Shown: positions 20,099 to 29,044 of the stretch, piece after piece
How the letters are laid out: each line of letters starts with the position of its first letter
Numbering within the stretch: position 1 is the first letter of the stretch
Assembly: GCA_015075305.1 (NCBI GenBank)
Contig: JABTUS010000002.1
Coordinates: 486,568 to 550,567, forward strand
Direction of reading: 5' to 3'
Source: Opitutaceae bacterium
GTDB lineage: Bacteria > Verrucomicrobiota > Verrucomicrobiia > Opitutales > Opitutaceae
Length of the DNA: 64,000 bases
Notes under the pieces: generated by a model
Told to the model about the DNA's origin: nothing
What the model saw: only the letters and a program-made list of their open reading frames with translations
Databases searched by the model: none
Made by a program: the position numbers and the translations under genes

Positions 20099-20919
20099 AC
20101 TCCCCCCGCATTTTCTCCGCCTCGCTCTGCCTCGCGTTCGCCCTCGCATTCTCCGGCGCATCGACGGCACGCGCTGCATTCCCCAATTTCGGCGAGCTCG
20201 GGGACAAGATCCGAAAGGCCGGGCAAACCGCCACCCACGCCGGCAAGGTCCTCAAGGGAGCCTCCGGTCTCTCACTCGAAGAGGAACTCGCCGTCGGCGA
20301 CGCCGTCGCCATCGAAATCGTCAACCGCTTCGGCGGGGTGTGGCGCGACGATGCCGCCACGCAGCGCGTCAACCTCGTCGGTCGCGCCCTCGCGCGTTAC
20401 GCCGACCGACAGGACCTGGTCTGGACTTTCGGTCTGCTCGATTCCAACGCCGTCAACGCCTTTTCCGCTCCCGGCGGACGCGTGTTCATCACGCGGGGAC
20501 TCTACCAGCGACTGGTTTCCGACGACGAACTCGCCGGTGCGCTGGCGCATGAAATTGAGCATATCGACCGCCGTCATGCATTGAAAATCATCGCACGCGG
20601 AGAACTCCTGAGCGGCGTCGCGGGACTGGTCGCCGACAGGAGCAGCGATTTCGCGAGATTCGACGAGGCCATCACCCACATCACTTCACAGATTCTCGAA
20701 AAGGGCTTCGACCCAGGCACGGAATTCGACGCTGACAAGCAGGGCCGCAACCTCGCCTCCACCACCGGCTTTGCTCCGGGCGGGCTTCGCGCCGTGCTGG
20801 TCGGCCTTCGCAGGGACACCGCGGCCGCATCCCGGGAGGTCTTCTCCACGCACCCACCGCTCGACGAGCGCCTCGAACGCCTGCCCAATGATCCATTGCC
20901 GGCGCCAGCCGCGAAATAG
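20095..20919 (+). CDS. M48-family exported metalloprotease
   Basis: This 274-residue exported zinc protease has a signal peptide (cleavage near ARAAF) and the active site HEIEHIDRRHA at about 151-161. The third ligand is Glu in GTEFDADKQGRNLA. The NAFSAPGGRVFITRGL strand is the usual M48 substrate groove. Bacterial M48 members of this form (BepA/LoiP-like) degrade misfolded outer-membrane proteins. A closing STHPPLDERLERL is typical. Overlap with the SH3 gene and the gap of 39 bp to the channel gene place it in the same operon. Confidence 0.92.
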   Translation: MNSPRIFSASLCLAFALAFSGASTARAAFPNFGELGDKIRKAGQTATHAGKVLKGASGLSLEEELAVGDAVAIEIVNRFGGVWRDDAATQRVNLVGRALARYADRQDLVWTFGLLDSNAVNAFSAPGGRVFITRGLYQRLVSDDELAGALAHEIEHIDRRHALKIIARGELLSGVAGLVADRSSDFARFDEAITHITSQILEKGFDPGTEFDADKQGRNLASTTGFAPGGLRAVLVGLRRDTAAASREVFSTHPPLDERLERLPNDPLPAPAAK

Positions 20920-20958
20920 CAGGAGGCCGCGCAGTCCGCACACCCATCCAGATCCCCA

Positions 20959-22467
20959 ATGACCGAGAATCTCCCCGGCTTGCGCGACTCCCTTGTCATC
21001 GTCGGAGTCGGCCTGGTTTCCTACCTTGTGCTCATCGCGATGGCGCAGGCCCTGCGCCGCGCCCGGGGACTTCGTTTCGGGTGGACGTACCACGGCTTTT
21101 CACTCCTTTCCGGCATTGTCATGGGGATTCACCTCAGCCGGTGGGAATCACCGTGGCGCGCCACAGCACTTCAGCAGATCGGCGCCATGGCGCTCCTGCT
21201 GGCTGCATTTCCCCTCGCACGAATCGTCAATCGCGTCGCCTGGTTCCGCGGGACCAGTGCCGGCTCCGGCGAATCCGGCCATGTGCCACGGGTTCTTCCC
21301 GATGCCACCGGATTGGTTGTCATCCTGATCACTGTCATCCTGGTCCTTCAGTTTGTCTACAAGGTCCAGGTTCCAGGCCTGCTCGCGGGCTCGGGCGTCA
21401 TCGCGATCATCCTCGGCCTCGCCATGCAGGACCTTCTCGGAAACCTGATCGCGGGCATCGGGCTGCATTTCGACAAGTCATTCACGCCAGGTGACTGGCT
21501 GCAGATCGAGGGAACCCACGCGAAGGTCATCGAGCTCTCCTGGCGCACGACCCGCCTGATCACGAACGACGACGTGATGATCGACGTGCCCAACAGCAAC
21601 ATCGTCAAACAGGCCATACTGAATTTCGAGAAACCCACTCGCAGGCACGCCGTCAAGCCGCTGATCGGGCTCCACTATGACGTCCCTCCCGCCCAGGCCC
21701 AGCGCGTGCTTCAGCAGGCGGCTGCGAGCGTGCCGGGCGTCTGCGCGGATCCCGCACCCGTAGTCTACCTGAAGGAATTCGCCGACTCCGCAATCATCTA
21801 CGAAATCAATGTCTGGATCGAGGACCACGGCCTCATGGACCCCGTGATGAGTGACGTGCGGGTGCACTGCTGGTACGCGGCCAAACGCGCCGGCTTTGAA
21901 ATTCCCTATCCCCAGCTCACGCTCCACCGCGCCCTATCACCTGCATCGGACAAGACACTGCACGTGACCGCAGCCCAGGCGCTGCGCGCCAATCCCACCT
22001 TTGACTTTCTCAGCGATCCCCAGATCGAGGAATTGCTCTCCGCGGGCCGGACCGCCCTTTTCGCCGCGTCCGAAACCCTCGTGCGACAAGGCGAGGACGG
22101 GGCGTCGATGTTTCTCCTCGTAAAGGGGCGTGTGGAGGTGACGATAGCCCGCGGTGCGGAAAACGTCACGGCCGCCACTCTGAATGCCGGCGACTGCCTC
22201 GGCGAAATGTGCGTCCTGACAGGCGAAAAGAGAACGGCCACCGTCACCGCGTGCGACGAGGTGACCGCGATCGAGATCACCAAGAATTCCCTTTCCCAAC
22301 TGCTCACCTCCCACCCCGCGCTGCTCGAGCGGCTGAGCGACATCCTCTTGAAGCGCCAGCTGGCGAACGAAAAGATGGCGATTGCAACGATGCCACCAGC
22401 GAAGGTGGAGGCGGCTCGCGGCAACGTGATGAAACGCCTTCGCGTCTTCTTCGAGCTCAGCAACTGA
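20959..22467 (+). CDS. MscS-family channel with C-terminal cyclic-nucleotide-binding domain
   Basis: The 502-residue protein has four predicted N-terminal helices (about 10-28, 45-60, 70-88, 115-135). The pore helix and MscS beta domain follow (about 140-330, with ILGLAMQDLLGNLIAG, DWLQIEGTHAKVIELSWR and VPNSNIVKQAILNF). A cyclic-nucleotide-binding domain ends it (about 345-465, with MFLLVKGRVEVTI, GDCLGEMCVLTGEKRTATV). This fusion is known from bacterial cyclic-nucleotide-gated channels (bCNG), which lose or gain stretch sensitivity and are opened by cAMP. GEMCVL replaces the FGE-L phosphate-binding cassette (FGEMALL), and the nearby Arg (KRTATV) is kept, so nucleotide binding is likely. It is the last gene behind the cyclase. 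Confidence 0.93.
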   Translation: MTENLPGLRDSLVIVGVGLVSYLVLIAMAQALRRARGLRFGWTYHGFSLLSGIVMGIHLSRWESPWRATALQQIGAMALLLAAFPLARIVNRVAWFRGTSAGSGESGHVPRVLPDATGLVVILITVILVLQFVYKVQVPGLLAGSGVIAIILGLAMQDLLGNLIAGIGLHFDKSFTPGDWLQIEGTHAKVIELSWRTTRLITNDDVMIDVPNSNIVKQAILNFEKPTRRHAVKPLIGLHYDVPPAQAQRVLQQAAASVPGVCADPAPVVYLKEFADSAIIYEINVWIEDHGLMDPVMSDVRVHCWYAAKRAGFEIPYPQLTLHRALSPASDKTLHVTAAQALRANPTFDFLSDPQIEELLSAGRTALFAASETLVRQGEDGASMFLLVKGRVEVTIARGAENVTAATLNAGDCLGEMCVLTGEKRTATVTACDEVTAIEITKNSLSQLLTSHPALLERLSDILLKRQLANEKMAIATMPPAKVEAARGNVMKRLRVFFELSN

Positions 22468-22507
22468 GTCCGCTCGGTTTCGGCGCAATCGCCGATCCGG
22501 GTCCAAA

Positions 22508-23290
22508 CTACCTTCCCTCAGGCCCGTACCCGGGCTTCGGTTTGCCGCTGTCGTCGAGCTTGCCGCAAGCCCAGAGCAGCCCGCGCGAAACCAGATCGAG
22601 GAACACCGGACTGCTGACCGTCGAATCCAGATGGCCTAGCGTGGTCGCAAACGTGCGTCCCTTGCCGTACGTGTTCACCCAAATGACAGCATGCTCCTTC
22701 TTGGTCTCAACCCCATAGGCGCGCGCCAGCGGAATGGCGCCCGGCCAGATTTTCTCGTTCTTGTAGAGTTCATCCTGCGGGTCCGCCCATTCGTCTGGAA
22801 AGCCGATCATCACCGGGTGATTCGTGCCGTTGGACTTCACCAGCAGATCACGCCGGTTCTCGTGGCTCATCGACGTGATCCCGATCACCTTTCTCCATTC
22901 ATCCGTCTGCGCACGGCGATAGCTGTGCGACGAGCAATGAATCATCACGGCGGGCAGCCCCGCCTTGTGGGGTGCGGTGATGCGCTCGACGAAGGCCACG
23001 TCGTCAACGAAGCCGTAGCATTCGTTGTGGACAACGACATCGTAGCCCTTCGACCAGTCGGGTTTCTCATAGATCGAAGCCCGATGCTCCCGCGTGGTGC
23101 CCTCCTGGACGATGGTCCAAACGACATTGGCCCGGGCCGAGATCCCTTCGGAAAGAATGACCTTCTGGGTCTCGTAGGTGTGGCAGCAACCGCCAGTGAC
23201 AAGCAGCGCGCGCAACGGCTTGGTCGCAGGTGAAGCCGCGAACGTGAAGGTACTCAGTCCAAGGAAGACAAGGGATAACAATTTCATCAT
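22508..23290 (-). CDS. Exported ThuA-domain protein
   Basis: The 260-residue protein has a signal peptide (MMKLLSLVFLGLSTFTFA) and a ThuA domain. Its hallmarks are ALLVTGGCCHTYETQKV, YDVVVHNECYG, an IHCSSHSYR motif, GTNHPVMIGFPDEWADPQDELY and a late TLGHLDSTV segment. ThuA proteins have a glutamine-amidotransferase-like fold and are linked to trehalose or other sugar use; in Verrucomicrobiota and Planctomycetota they are abundant exported proteins beside heme-binding dehydrogenases. It converges with the channel gene and lies about 135 bp downstream of the TonB receptor on the same strand. The signal peptide fixed the start at 23290. Confidence 0.9.
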   Translation of the reverse strand: MMKLLSLVFLGLSTFTFAASPATKPLRALLVTGGCCHTYETQKVILSEGISARANVVWTIVQEGTTREHRASIYEKPDWSKGYDVVVHNECYGFVDDVAFVERITAPHKAGLPAVMIHCSSHSYRRAQTDEWRKVIGITSMSHENRRDLLVKSNGTNHPVMIGFPDEWADPQDELYKNEKIWPGAIPLARAYGVETKKEHAVIWVNTYGKGRTFATTLGHLDSTVSSPVFLDLVSRGLLWACGKLDDSGKPKPGYGPEGR

Positions 23291-23425
23291 GACCGGGAGG
23301 CCCAGCATGGCCGCCCCCCGGCAACGGCTGCAATCCCATCCTTGCTGGACGTTGACCTCAGAAGCAGTGGGGGGAGGAGTTGCCCACGCCAGCAGCTTCG
23401 TCGCCGGCGGAACCTCCAATGCGGA

Positions 23426-26400
23426 TCACAAGCTGCCCTTGATCGAGAAGGTCCACATTGAGCCGTAGATTTCGTGCCAGTAAATCTGCCGGCCTTCAGG
23501 ATGGTTCTCAAGGAGCCGGTAGGGTGTGTTGAAGATGTTGCGTCCGCCGACAGAGAGCGTGATTCGATCGCTGATCTTGAAGCTGGCACCAAGGTCGGTC
23601 ATGATTCGCTCCTCTCGATAGCGTTCCTGAATGTTCTGGGTCCAGGGAGTATCGGGCATCCAGATGGCCCTGATATTGGCATTGAAACGCCGGTAACCAT
23701 AGGAAACGCCAGCACTGACATTGTGCGGCGCCAATCCACCCCGGCGGACGGACGCGTAGTTGCGCGTGTAGTTGGCGAAAATGTTGAGGCCACGCAGGGC
23801 ACCCGGCAGGAAGGTCAACGCCTGACTGTACTCAATTTCCATGCCGCGGAAACGGCGGGAACCCGCGACATTGCGCTGTGTGTTGACGGTATAGCCGGCA
23901 TACTCGTTCGGATCAAAGCCGAGCGCGGCTATGCTCCCGGGGTCCGAGAACTCGAAAAGGCCGCGAAAGTTTTCTATCGTATTCTGAAATATTCCCACCG
24001 ACAGCGTGCCCACCCGCTCAAAGTAATAGGCAAGCCGTGCGGAGTAGTTGTCCGATCGCTCCGGCAACAACCCGGGATTGGGCGCGTTGATGGTCGACGT
24101 TGCTTCGTTGATTGTCACAGGACCGCTGAGCGCAAAGAGCGACGGACGGCTGATGGCCTTGCTGAAGCCGGCTTGCGCGATAAGATTCTCCGTAATGTCG
24201 TACTTCAAGCCCACGCTGGGAAACCAATCGCGGTAGCCGCCCTTGCGATTGAGCTTCGGCAGCGATTCATATTGGTATTTCAAACCCTCAATCGTGTTCG
24301 CGCGGCCGGTCGCATCGACGGTGTAGCCAGCCGCCAGGACATCGCTGCGGGGCCGCTGATCGAATGTCACGGTTTCCGTGGAAGTCTCCTCCATGCGCAG
24401 CCCGGGCTGAATCTGCAGTTTCCCAATCGAGGTGTTGGCCAGCAGGTAGGCCGCGTCGACCCCTTCAGTGAGATCCCGGACGGAACCGATGAAGGAAGTG
24501 TAGTAATTTGCCGCCGTGGCGCCCGTGTGCGTAAAGTATTCGGGATGTTCCCGGAACAGTTGGGCGACAATCTGGCGCCCCGGATGGACCGGTGCCCTGC
24601 CGGAGGTGGAGAAGATGTTCGCGCCGATTGTCCCCATGTCATTCAACGTTGGCGATTCATAACCGGCCCACGATGGCGTCACGGTTCCAGCCGGCCCCGT
24701 ATAGCTTTGGACAGACCACGTGCTTGCGTCGCTGTACTTGGTCTTCTCCTCGCGGTGCTTGATGCCAAACTTCAAAAAATTGAGCGGTCCGCGCCGCACC
24801 CGCCACTGTCCTGAGAGTTCTCCCGTGGCGACATCATTCCGGTGCAGGTCCGCATCGGCGATGAAGTTTGGGTTCACGTAACTGGCGATATCCCCCCAGT
24901 CCTTGCCAGCAACCTGGGTGATTGTCCATTGCGCCGATGTTGGCGACGGGCGTTCGCCCCGGAAAACAAGCCCGCTATTGGCTCTGGTCATCGCACCCAC
25001 CCGGGCACCCACGACACCGCGAGCGAGTGTTTCGTAATCGTTTTTTGCGTGGGAAAAGCTGAAGCGTCCCTCGAAGGAAAGATTGGGTGTCGGTTTGAAA
25101 TCGAAACGCGGAGACAGCGTCACTGTATTCGTCAGCTTGATATTGGCAGAGCCGGCCATTGCCAGTTGCGAGCCGCTGGCCGGGGATGTCGTGAATTCCA
25201 CCATGGGGTCGTTACCGAGGACGGATCCCCGGCCCGTGGCCGCGTTGTTGTCCGACGACGTCTGGAATGTGAACTGCCTTCCGTCGATCCACCCTTCGAA
25301 TTGACTGAAGGTCGCAACCAGCCCGACATTGAATTTCGATGACGCCTTGAAATCGACGGTGATCGTCTCAGAAGTGCGCATGCGCAGACTGGGAGCGAAT
25401 ACAAAAACAATTCGCTGAGGAACTGCCGGCCGTTGATCGGTGGCCGTTGTGTCGCGATTGATGCCACCCATGACCACGCGCCGGTTCGCGCTGTACACGT
25501 CGGAACGATTGAGATTTACGACGATTCCAAGGCGATTGCCAAAGTACTGATCCGAATACTCAAGCATCCCGCCGAGACGCATTTTGCGGTGCTTTCCGTC
25601 AAATGGGCCATAACCCTTCTTCCAATAAAAATCTTCCCCATTGCCTGTCAGATTCGCCTGCCAGAAGATCCGACGCCCCTTGCGATCAAAGGCTCGCTTT
25701 GAACGCAGATTGATCACGCCCGCCGGCGCATCCGCATCAAGATCGGCGCTCAGTGTCTTGAAGACCTCGACCGAATCGACCGAGCTGAACGAGACCGATT
25801 CGAAGCTGAACGCGCGACTGTCGTCGGTGCCGCTGTTGTTGGTGCCGACTGTGAGGCCAAAGGCGTCGGCGCTCGCCAGCTTTATGCCATCCATGGTGAA
25901 CCCCACGTACCTTGGATCCATGCCTCGCAGCCTCGGACCGCGCGCGTCATTCTGCACATACTCGAGATCCACTCCGGGCAGGTACTTCAGGAATTCCCCG
26001 ACATTGCCCTCGGCGGTGTCACCGAAAACTTCCGATCCGACAACATTGCTGATGTTCATGCTGCGTTTCTGATCCTGGAGCGCCTTGGCATTGCCCTCGC
26101 GCTCGGACGTCACTTCGAACGCCTCAAGCTTCACCACCCCACCTTCCTTGCTTTCCGATCCGAGTGCATGCAGATCAAAATCGCGGGTCGCACGCTGCCC
26201 TGGAAGCAGGCTGACCGACGCCGACGCCGGCTCGTAGCCGATTACCTTGACCACCACAACGACGTTGCCCGCTGGAATGTCATCCAAGCTGTAAAAACCG
26301 GAAGAGTCAGAATCCGTGCTGATAGTTGTGCCCGCGACGCTGACCTCGGCATTGCGGACGTATTCGCCGGTTGCGGGTTTGTAGACGCGCCCCGTTATCG

Positions 26401-26848
26401 CGCCGGTGCCCGCCGACGCGCTTGCGCTGGTTGCGCGGGAAGCTGGCTCAGCGGGGCGGTTGTTCGCCGCCCCCAGGTCGTTTTTTTGTTCCGCTCCTTC
26501 ATCCTTCTTGACGGAAAACGCTCCCGTTTTTGCATCCGCCACCGCAACGAGGCCCGTGCGGTCAAGCAGGCGGTTCAGCGCCTCGGTGGAAGTCATGCGG
26601 CCATTGACGGCATTGGTGCGGATGCCTTCGGCAATGCTTGCACTGAAAAGGACCTCGCGGTTTGCCTGTAAAGAAAACCGTTTGAGCGAAACCTCGGCCG
26701 TGTCTTGCGGAAGTTCAAACTTGATCAGTCGTGCATCGCTCGCGAGAGCTGCAAGACAGGGAGCGAATGCCAGAAGGGCCAGTTTGATTAGGAAGGCAGG
26801 TAGGAGCCGCGACCGAAGGGATCCAAGCCGCGAATAGTGTTGGGTCAT
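23426..26848 (-). CDS. TonB-dependent receptor with STN and carboxypeptidase-regulatory-like domains
   Basis: This 1140-residue outer-membrane receptor has a signal peptide and then an STN domain (about 45-110, VSLKRFSLQANREVLFS). A carboxypeptidase-regulatory-like beta domain follows (about 150-230, GAITGRVYKPATGEYVRNA), then a plug (about 255-400, ISNVVGSEVFGD..GNVGEFLKYLPG) and a 22-strand barrel ending in a terminal aromatic region (WHEIYGSMWTFSIKGSL). The STN domain signals to a FecR-type anti-sigma factor, and fecR and sigma genes lie directly upstream. It is therefore a receptor of a trans-envelope signalling unit. The imported substrate is unknown; the neighbouring ThuA gene hints at carbohydrate. 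Confidence 0.95.
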   Translation of the reverse strand: MTQHYSRLGSLRSRLLPAFLIKLALLAFAPCLAALASDARLIKFELPQDTAEVSLKRFSLQANREVLFSASIAEGIRTNAVNGRMTSTEALNRLLDRTGLVAVADAKTGAFSVKKDEGAEQKNDLGAANNRPAEPASRATSASASAGTGAITGRVYKPATGEYVRNAEVSVAGTTISTDSDSSGFYSLDDIPAGNVVVVVKVIGYEPASASVSLLPGQRATRDFDLHALGSESKEGGVVKLEAFEVTSEREGNAKALQDQKRSMNISNVVGSEVFGDTAEGNVGEFLKYLPGVDLEYVQNDARGPRLRGMDPRYVGFTMDGIKLASADAFGLTVGTNNSGTDDSRAFSFESVSFSSVDSVEVFKTLSADLDADAPAGVINLRSKRAFDRKGRRIFWQANLTGNGEDFYWKKGYGPFDGKHRKMRLGGMLEYSDQYFGNRLGIVVNLNRSDVYSANRRVVMGGINRDTTATDQRPAVPQRIVFVFAPSLRMRTSETITVDFKASSKFNVGLVATFSQFEGWIDGRQFTFQTSSDNNAATGRGSVLGNDPMVEFTTSPASGSQLAMAGSANIKLTNTVTLSPRFDFKPTPNLSFEGRFSFSHAKNDYETLARGVVGARVGAMTRANSGLVFRGERPSPTSAQWTITQVAGKDWGDIASYVNPNFIADADLHRNDVATGELSGQWRVRRGPLNFLKFGIKHREEKTKYSDASTWSVQSYTGPAGTVTPSWAGYESPTLNDMGTIGANIFSTSGRAPVHPGRQIVAQLFREHPEYFTHTGATAANYYTSFIGSVRDLTEGVDAAYLLANTSIGKLQIQPGLRMEETSTETVTFDQRPRSDVLAAGYTVDATGRANTIEGLKYQYESLPKLNRKGGYRDWFPSVGLKYDITENLIAQAGFSKAISRPSLFALSGPVTINEATSTINAPNPGLLPERSDNYSARLAYYFERVGTLSVGIFQNTIENFRGLFEFSDPGSIAALGFDPNEYAGYTVNTQRNVAGSRRFRGMEIEYSQALTFLPGALRGLNIFANYTRNYASVRRGGLAPHNVSAGVSYGYRRFNANIRAIWMPDTPWTQNIQERYREERIMTDLGASFKISDRITLSVGGRNIFNTPYRLLENHPEGRQIYWHEIYGSMWTFSIKGSL

Positions 26849-26921
26849 GAGGTTTCACCACGAACTCGGCGGCAAAATCCCATATGCGACTGCGCACTTT
26901 TTTGCGCCGCTGCGATGCCTC

Positions 26922-27956
26922 TTAACGCTTCCTCCGAAGATGGATGGTGTTTACCTTGGTTTCAGCCTCGATGCCGAAGTTTGTCTCCAATAGCCCCACG
27001 AATGCGTCGACGCGATCGGCCCGAAAGAGACCGCTCACCAGCAGGCTGCCGAGCTCCCTGTCATCGAGTGTCATTTGCATGTAGGCCTGGTTGTGCTGGT
27101 TCATCAGATTGATCGCTTCCGACAAGGGAGTATGAGTGAAGTCGATCCGTGGGACGCGCCACGCCAGTTGTTCGGAGATTTCTTCCCTGGGCACGGGAAC
27201 GGCGACAAGTGAATGCTGCACAGCAGGGGTGTTGGAAGGAACCACGATCCGGTTGCCGGCATCGACTGTCGCCAGCCTGTCAACCGGCTCCGACATGACT
27301 GCCGGCGTGTGAGAAGCTGCGGACGTTGCGGTTTTCTCAACCGCCACCGTGCCCTGGGTGACCAAAAGAGCAACGGATTCCTCCGCCAGCTCCACGGAAA
27401 ACGCGGTGCCGACCGCGCGGAACTCGACACCTCGGGCAGCGACGACAAAGGGCTTTGCATCGTGGGCAACCTGAAAATGCGCCTCACCGGACATCAGCGT
27501 GACAGCCCGGGTGGCGCCACTGAAATCCACCGCAATCTCAGCGCCAGGTCTAAGTTCGACGACGCTCCCGTCCGGAAGCGTGCGTGTGGTTGGAGCAACA
27601 ATGGCGACCCGCTGCTGGCTGGGCATGGGCGAGGGCGCCGTCCACCACAGTGCACTCACGCCCAGGAAAGTGAAACACGCCGCCGCTGCCCAGGCAACCC
27701 GGCGGCGTCGACGGCACCGGACGCGCGCGCCGAACTGATCAAGCACAGCCTGTGCACGACCGTCGTTGAGCGGACGTTCAAGAATGGACCAATCGCGCTC
27801 AAGGTCGGCGTACGCGCGTGCATGCCGCGGATCCGCCGCTTTCCACGCTTCCAATTCGGAAACCTCAGCAGCTGAAAGTCCCGCACCTCGTCGAAACAGC
27901 CATCTGGAGGCGATATCCGTGACATCCTCCCACCCTATCTCTTCTTCCGGCCTCAT
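26922..27956 (-). CDS. FecR-family anti-sigma factor/sensor
   Basis: The 344-residue protein has an N-terminal cytoplasmic part with the conserved WEDVTDIASRWLFRRGAGLS and a DPRHARAYADLERDW helix. One transmembrane helix follows (about 90-112), then the FecR periplasmic domain (GSVVELRPGAEIAVDF...VTLMSGEAHFQVAHDAKPFVV) and a C-terminal STN-like segment (about 270-340) that pairs with the receptor. It relays ligand capture by the TonB receptor across the inner membrane to the sigma factor. Its start overlaps the sigma stop by four bases. The receptor follows 73 bp downstream. Confidence 0.92.
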   Translation of the reverse strand: MRPEEEIGWEDVTDIASRWLFRRGAGLSAAEVSELEAWKAADPRHARAYADLERDWSILERPLNDGRAQAVLDQFGARVRCRRRRRVAWAAAACFTFLGVSALWWTAPSPMPSQQRVAIVAPTTRTLPDGSVVELRPGAEIAVDFSGATRAVTLMSGEAHFQVAHDAKPFVVAARGVEFRAVGTAFSVELAEESVALLVTQGTVAVEKTATSAASHTPAVMSEPVDRLATVDAGNRIVVPSNTPAVQHSLVAVPVPREEISEQLAWRVPRIDFTHTPLSEAINLMNQHNQAYMQMTLDDRELGSLLVSGLFRADRVDAFVGLLETNFGIEAETKVNTIHLRRKR

Positions 27957-28516
27957 GCGACCTCCCTTCGGCCCAATCCCCGCTCACGCAGATACTCAGC
28001 GCAGCGCCGCATGCCTTTCGCTCCTTGAATCTGCACGGTGCCTTCGGTTATGCCGAGCCGCTCGGCGATTTCCTTGAGCGACAGCCCATGGAGCTTTTGC
28101 AGCACTAGAATTTCGCGGCAGCGCGGCGGCAGCGCCTCAATTGCATCGAGCAGAAGCTGAACCTCCTCCTTCCCGCTCGCGGTTTCGGCGGCATCAGGGT
28201 TGTCGTCGGCCGCACCCAGACGGATGCTTTCTGTCGCGGGTATGATGGGTGAGATCGTTGTGCGCCGGAGATTGTCGACAGCAAGATTGCGGGCGACACG
28301 GTAGAGGAAACTGCGTGCGGAAACGAGGGGCTGCAGCATTTGTCGATGCCAGATCCGCAGATACGACTCCTGCACCACATCCTCGACATCAACGACTGAG
28401 GGAAAGGAAGAACGCAGGTACTGCTTGAGGGCTGCATCATGAGGATGCACCTGCTCGGCAAACCATTGCGTCTGCTGTTGGATCGAAGGGGTGTCCGATG
28501 CGCCCGGGGTGTTCAC
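27953..28516 (-). CDS. ECF sigma factor (FecI-like)
   Basis: This sigma-70-family extracytoplasmic-function factor has region 2 (FPSVVDVEDVVQESYLRIW and RSFLYRVARNLAVDNLR) and region 4 (EALPPRCREILVLQKLHGLSLKEIAERLGITEGTVQ). It directs RNA polymerase to genes activated by the FecR/TonB signal, probably this receptor among them. The start is uncertain. GTG 28516 gives 187 residues, typical for FecI. An open frame continues upstream to ATG 28615 and 28666, but that stretch is coding-poor and contains an inverted repeat at 28650-28667, so a downstream start is preferred. It overlaps fecR by four bases. Confidence 0.88.
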   Translation of the reverse strand: MNTPGASDTPSIQQQTQWFAEQVHPHDAALKQYLRSSFPSVVDVEDVVQESYLRIWHRQMLQPLVSARSFLYRVARNLAVDNLRRTTISPIIPATESIRLGAADDNPDAAETASGKEEVQLLLDAIEALPPRCREILVLQKLHGLSLKEIAERLGITEGTVQIQGAKGMRRCAEYLRERGLGRREVA

Positions 28517-28649
28517 AAGAGAGCTCAGCCTATGTGGCGGCCGAAAGCGAAAACGCGAGTGAAATTTTTGGGGCCCCGACAACGAAGGCGACCCGAAAGC
28601 AGGTTGTGAAGCCATCTTCCCGGCAGACGATATTGTTCGATGCGCAAAC

Positions 28650-28667
28650 TTTGTCTTCCGAGACAAA
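28650..28667. promoter_or_regulatory. Inverted repeat upstream of the ECF sigma gene
   Basis: TTTGTCT-tccg-AGACAAA is a perfect 7+7 bp inverted repeat about 135 bp upstream of the chosen sigma start. No T-run follows. It may be an operator or a leader hairpin; no regulator can be assigned from sequence. Confidence 0.3.
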
Positions 28668-28894
28668 AAGGGTCAAACCTCACCTTTCGCATTATTGACT
28701 TGAAACCGCTCAATTGAAGATGGTGGTCCGCAGTGACACTTGCGGCACAGTGAATTCGGCGGGCTGCTGCAATGTGGTGCGCAGTGACAGTCGGAAGAGC
28801 GGGGCGTGGCCGTGTGCATCGACAATTGTGATCAAGTCGGACGATGCGGGGGATGGAATTGGTCCGGCGGCGTCTTGCGTTCGACGCTCCCTGG

Positions 28895-29020
28895 GCACGA
28901 CGAAGCGTGCCCCTCCAGGTGAATATTGTGACGAAGCGTGTCCCTCCAGTGAAATGTTGTGAGGGAGCATGCCCCTGCGGGGAAGTATTGTGACGGTGCG
29001 TCCGTCTCCAGCGAAATATT
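28895..29020 (-). repeat. Four-unit tandem repeat, period 31 bp, with REP-like hairpin
   Basis: Four imperfect units of 33, 31, 31 and 31 bp lie at 28895-28927, 28928-28958, 28959-28989 and 28990-29020, roughly GTGACGAAGCGTG-CCCTCCAG-TGAAATATT. A fifth is truncated at 29021. The first unit, with the two bases before it, carries the hairpin GGGCACG-acgaag-CGTGCCC (28893-28912). The array fills the gap between the sigma gene and the ribonucleotide reductase stop; the rest of this 528-bp gap (28517-28894) shows no gene. The core matches the dispersed repeat near 39.86, 48.27 and 49.88 kb in opposite orientation. Confidence 0.75.
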
Positions 29021-29044
29021 GCGAAGGCGGCGGGGCCGATTGGG

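Noticed and set aside
22480..22495. Possible bidirectional terminator between the MscS channel and ThuA
   Set aside because: TCGGCG-CAAT-CGCCGA is a 6-bp stem but has no T-run on either strand, so termination cannot be claimed.
23474..24814. 446-residue ORF on the plus strand inside the TonB receptor
   Set aside because: The receptor is complete on the minus strand with all its domains; the plus-strand frame is a shadow.
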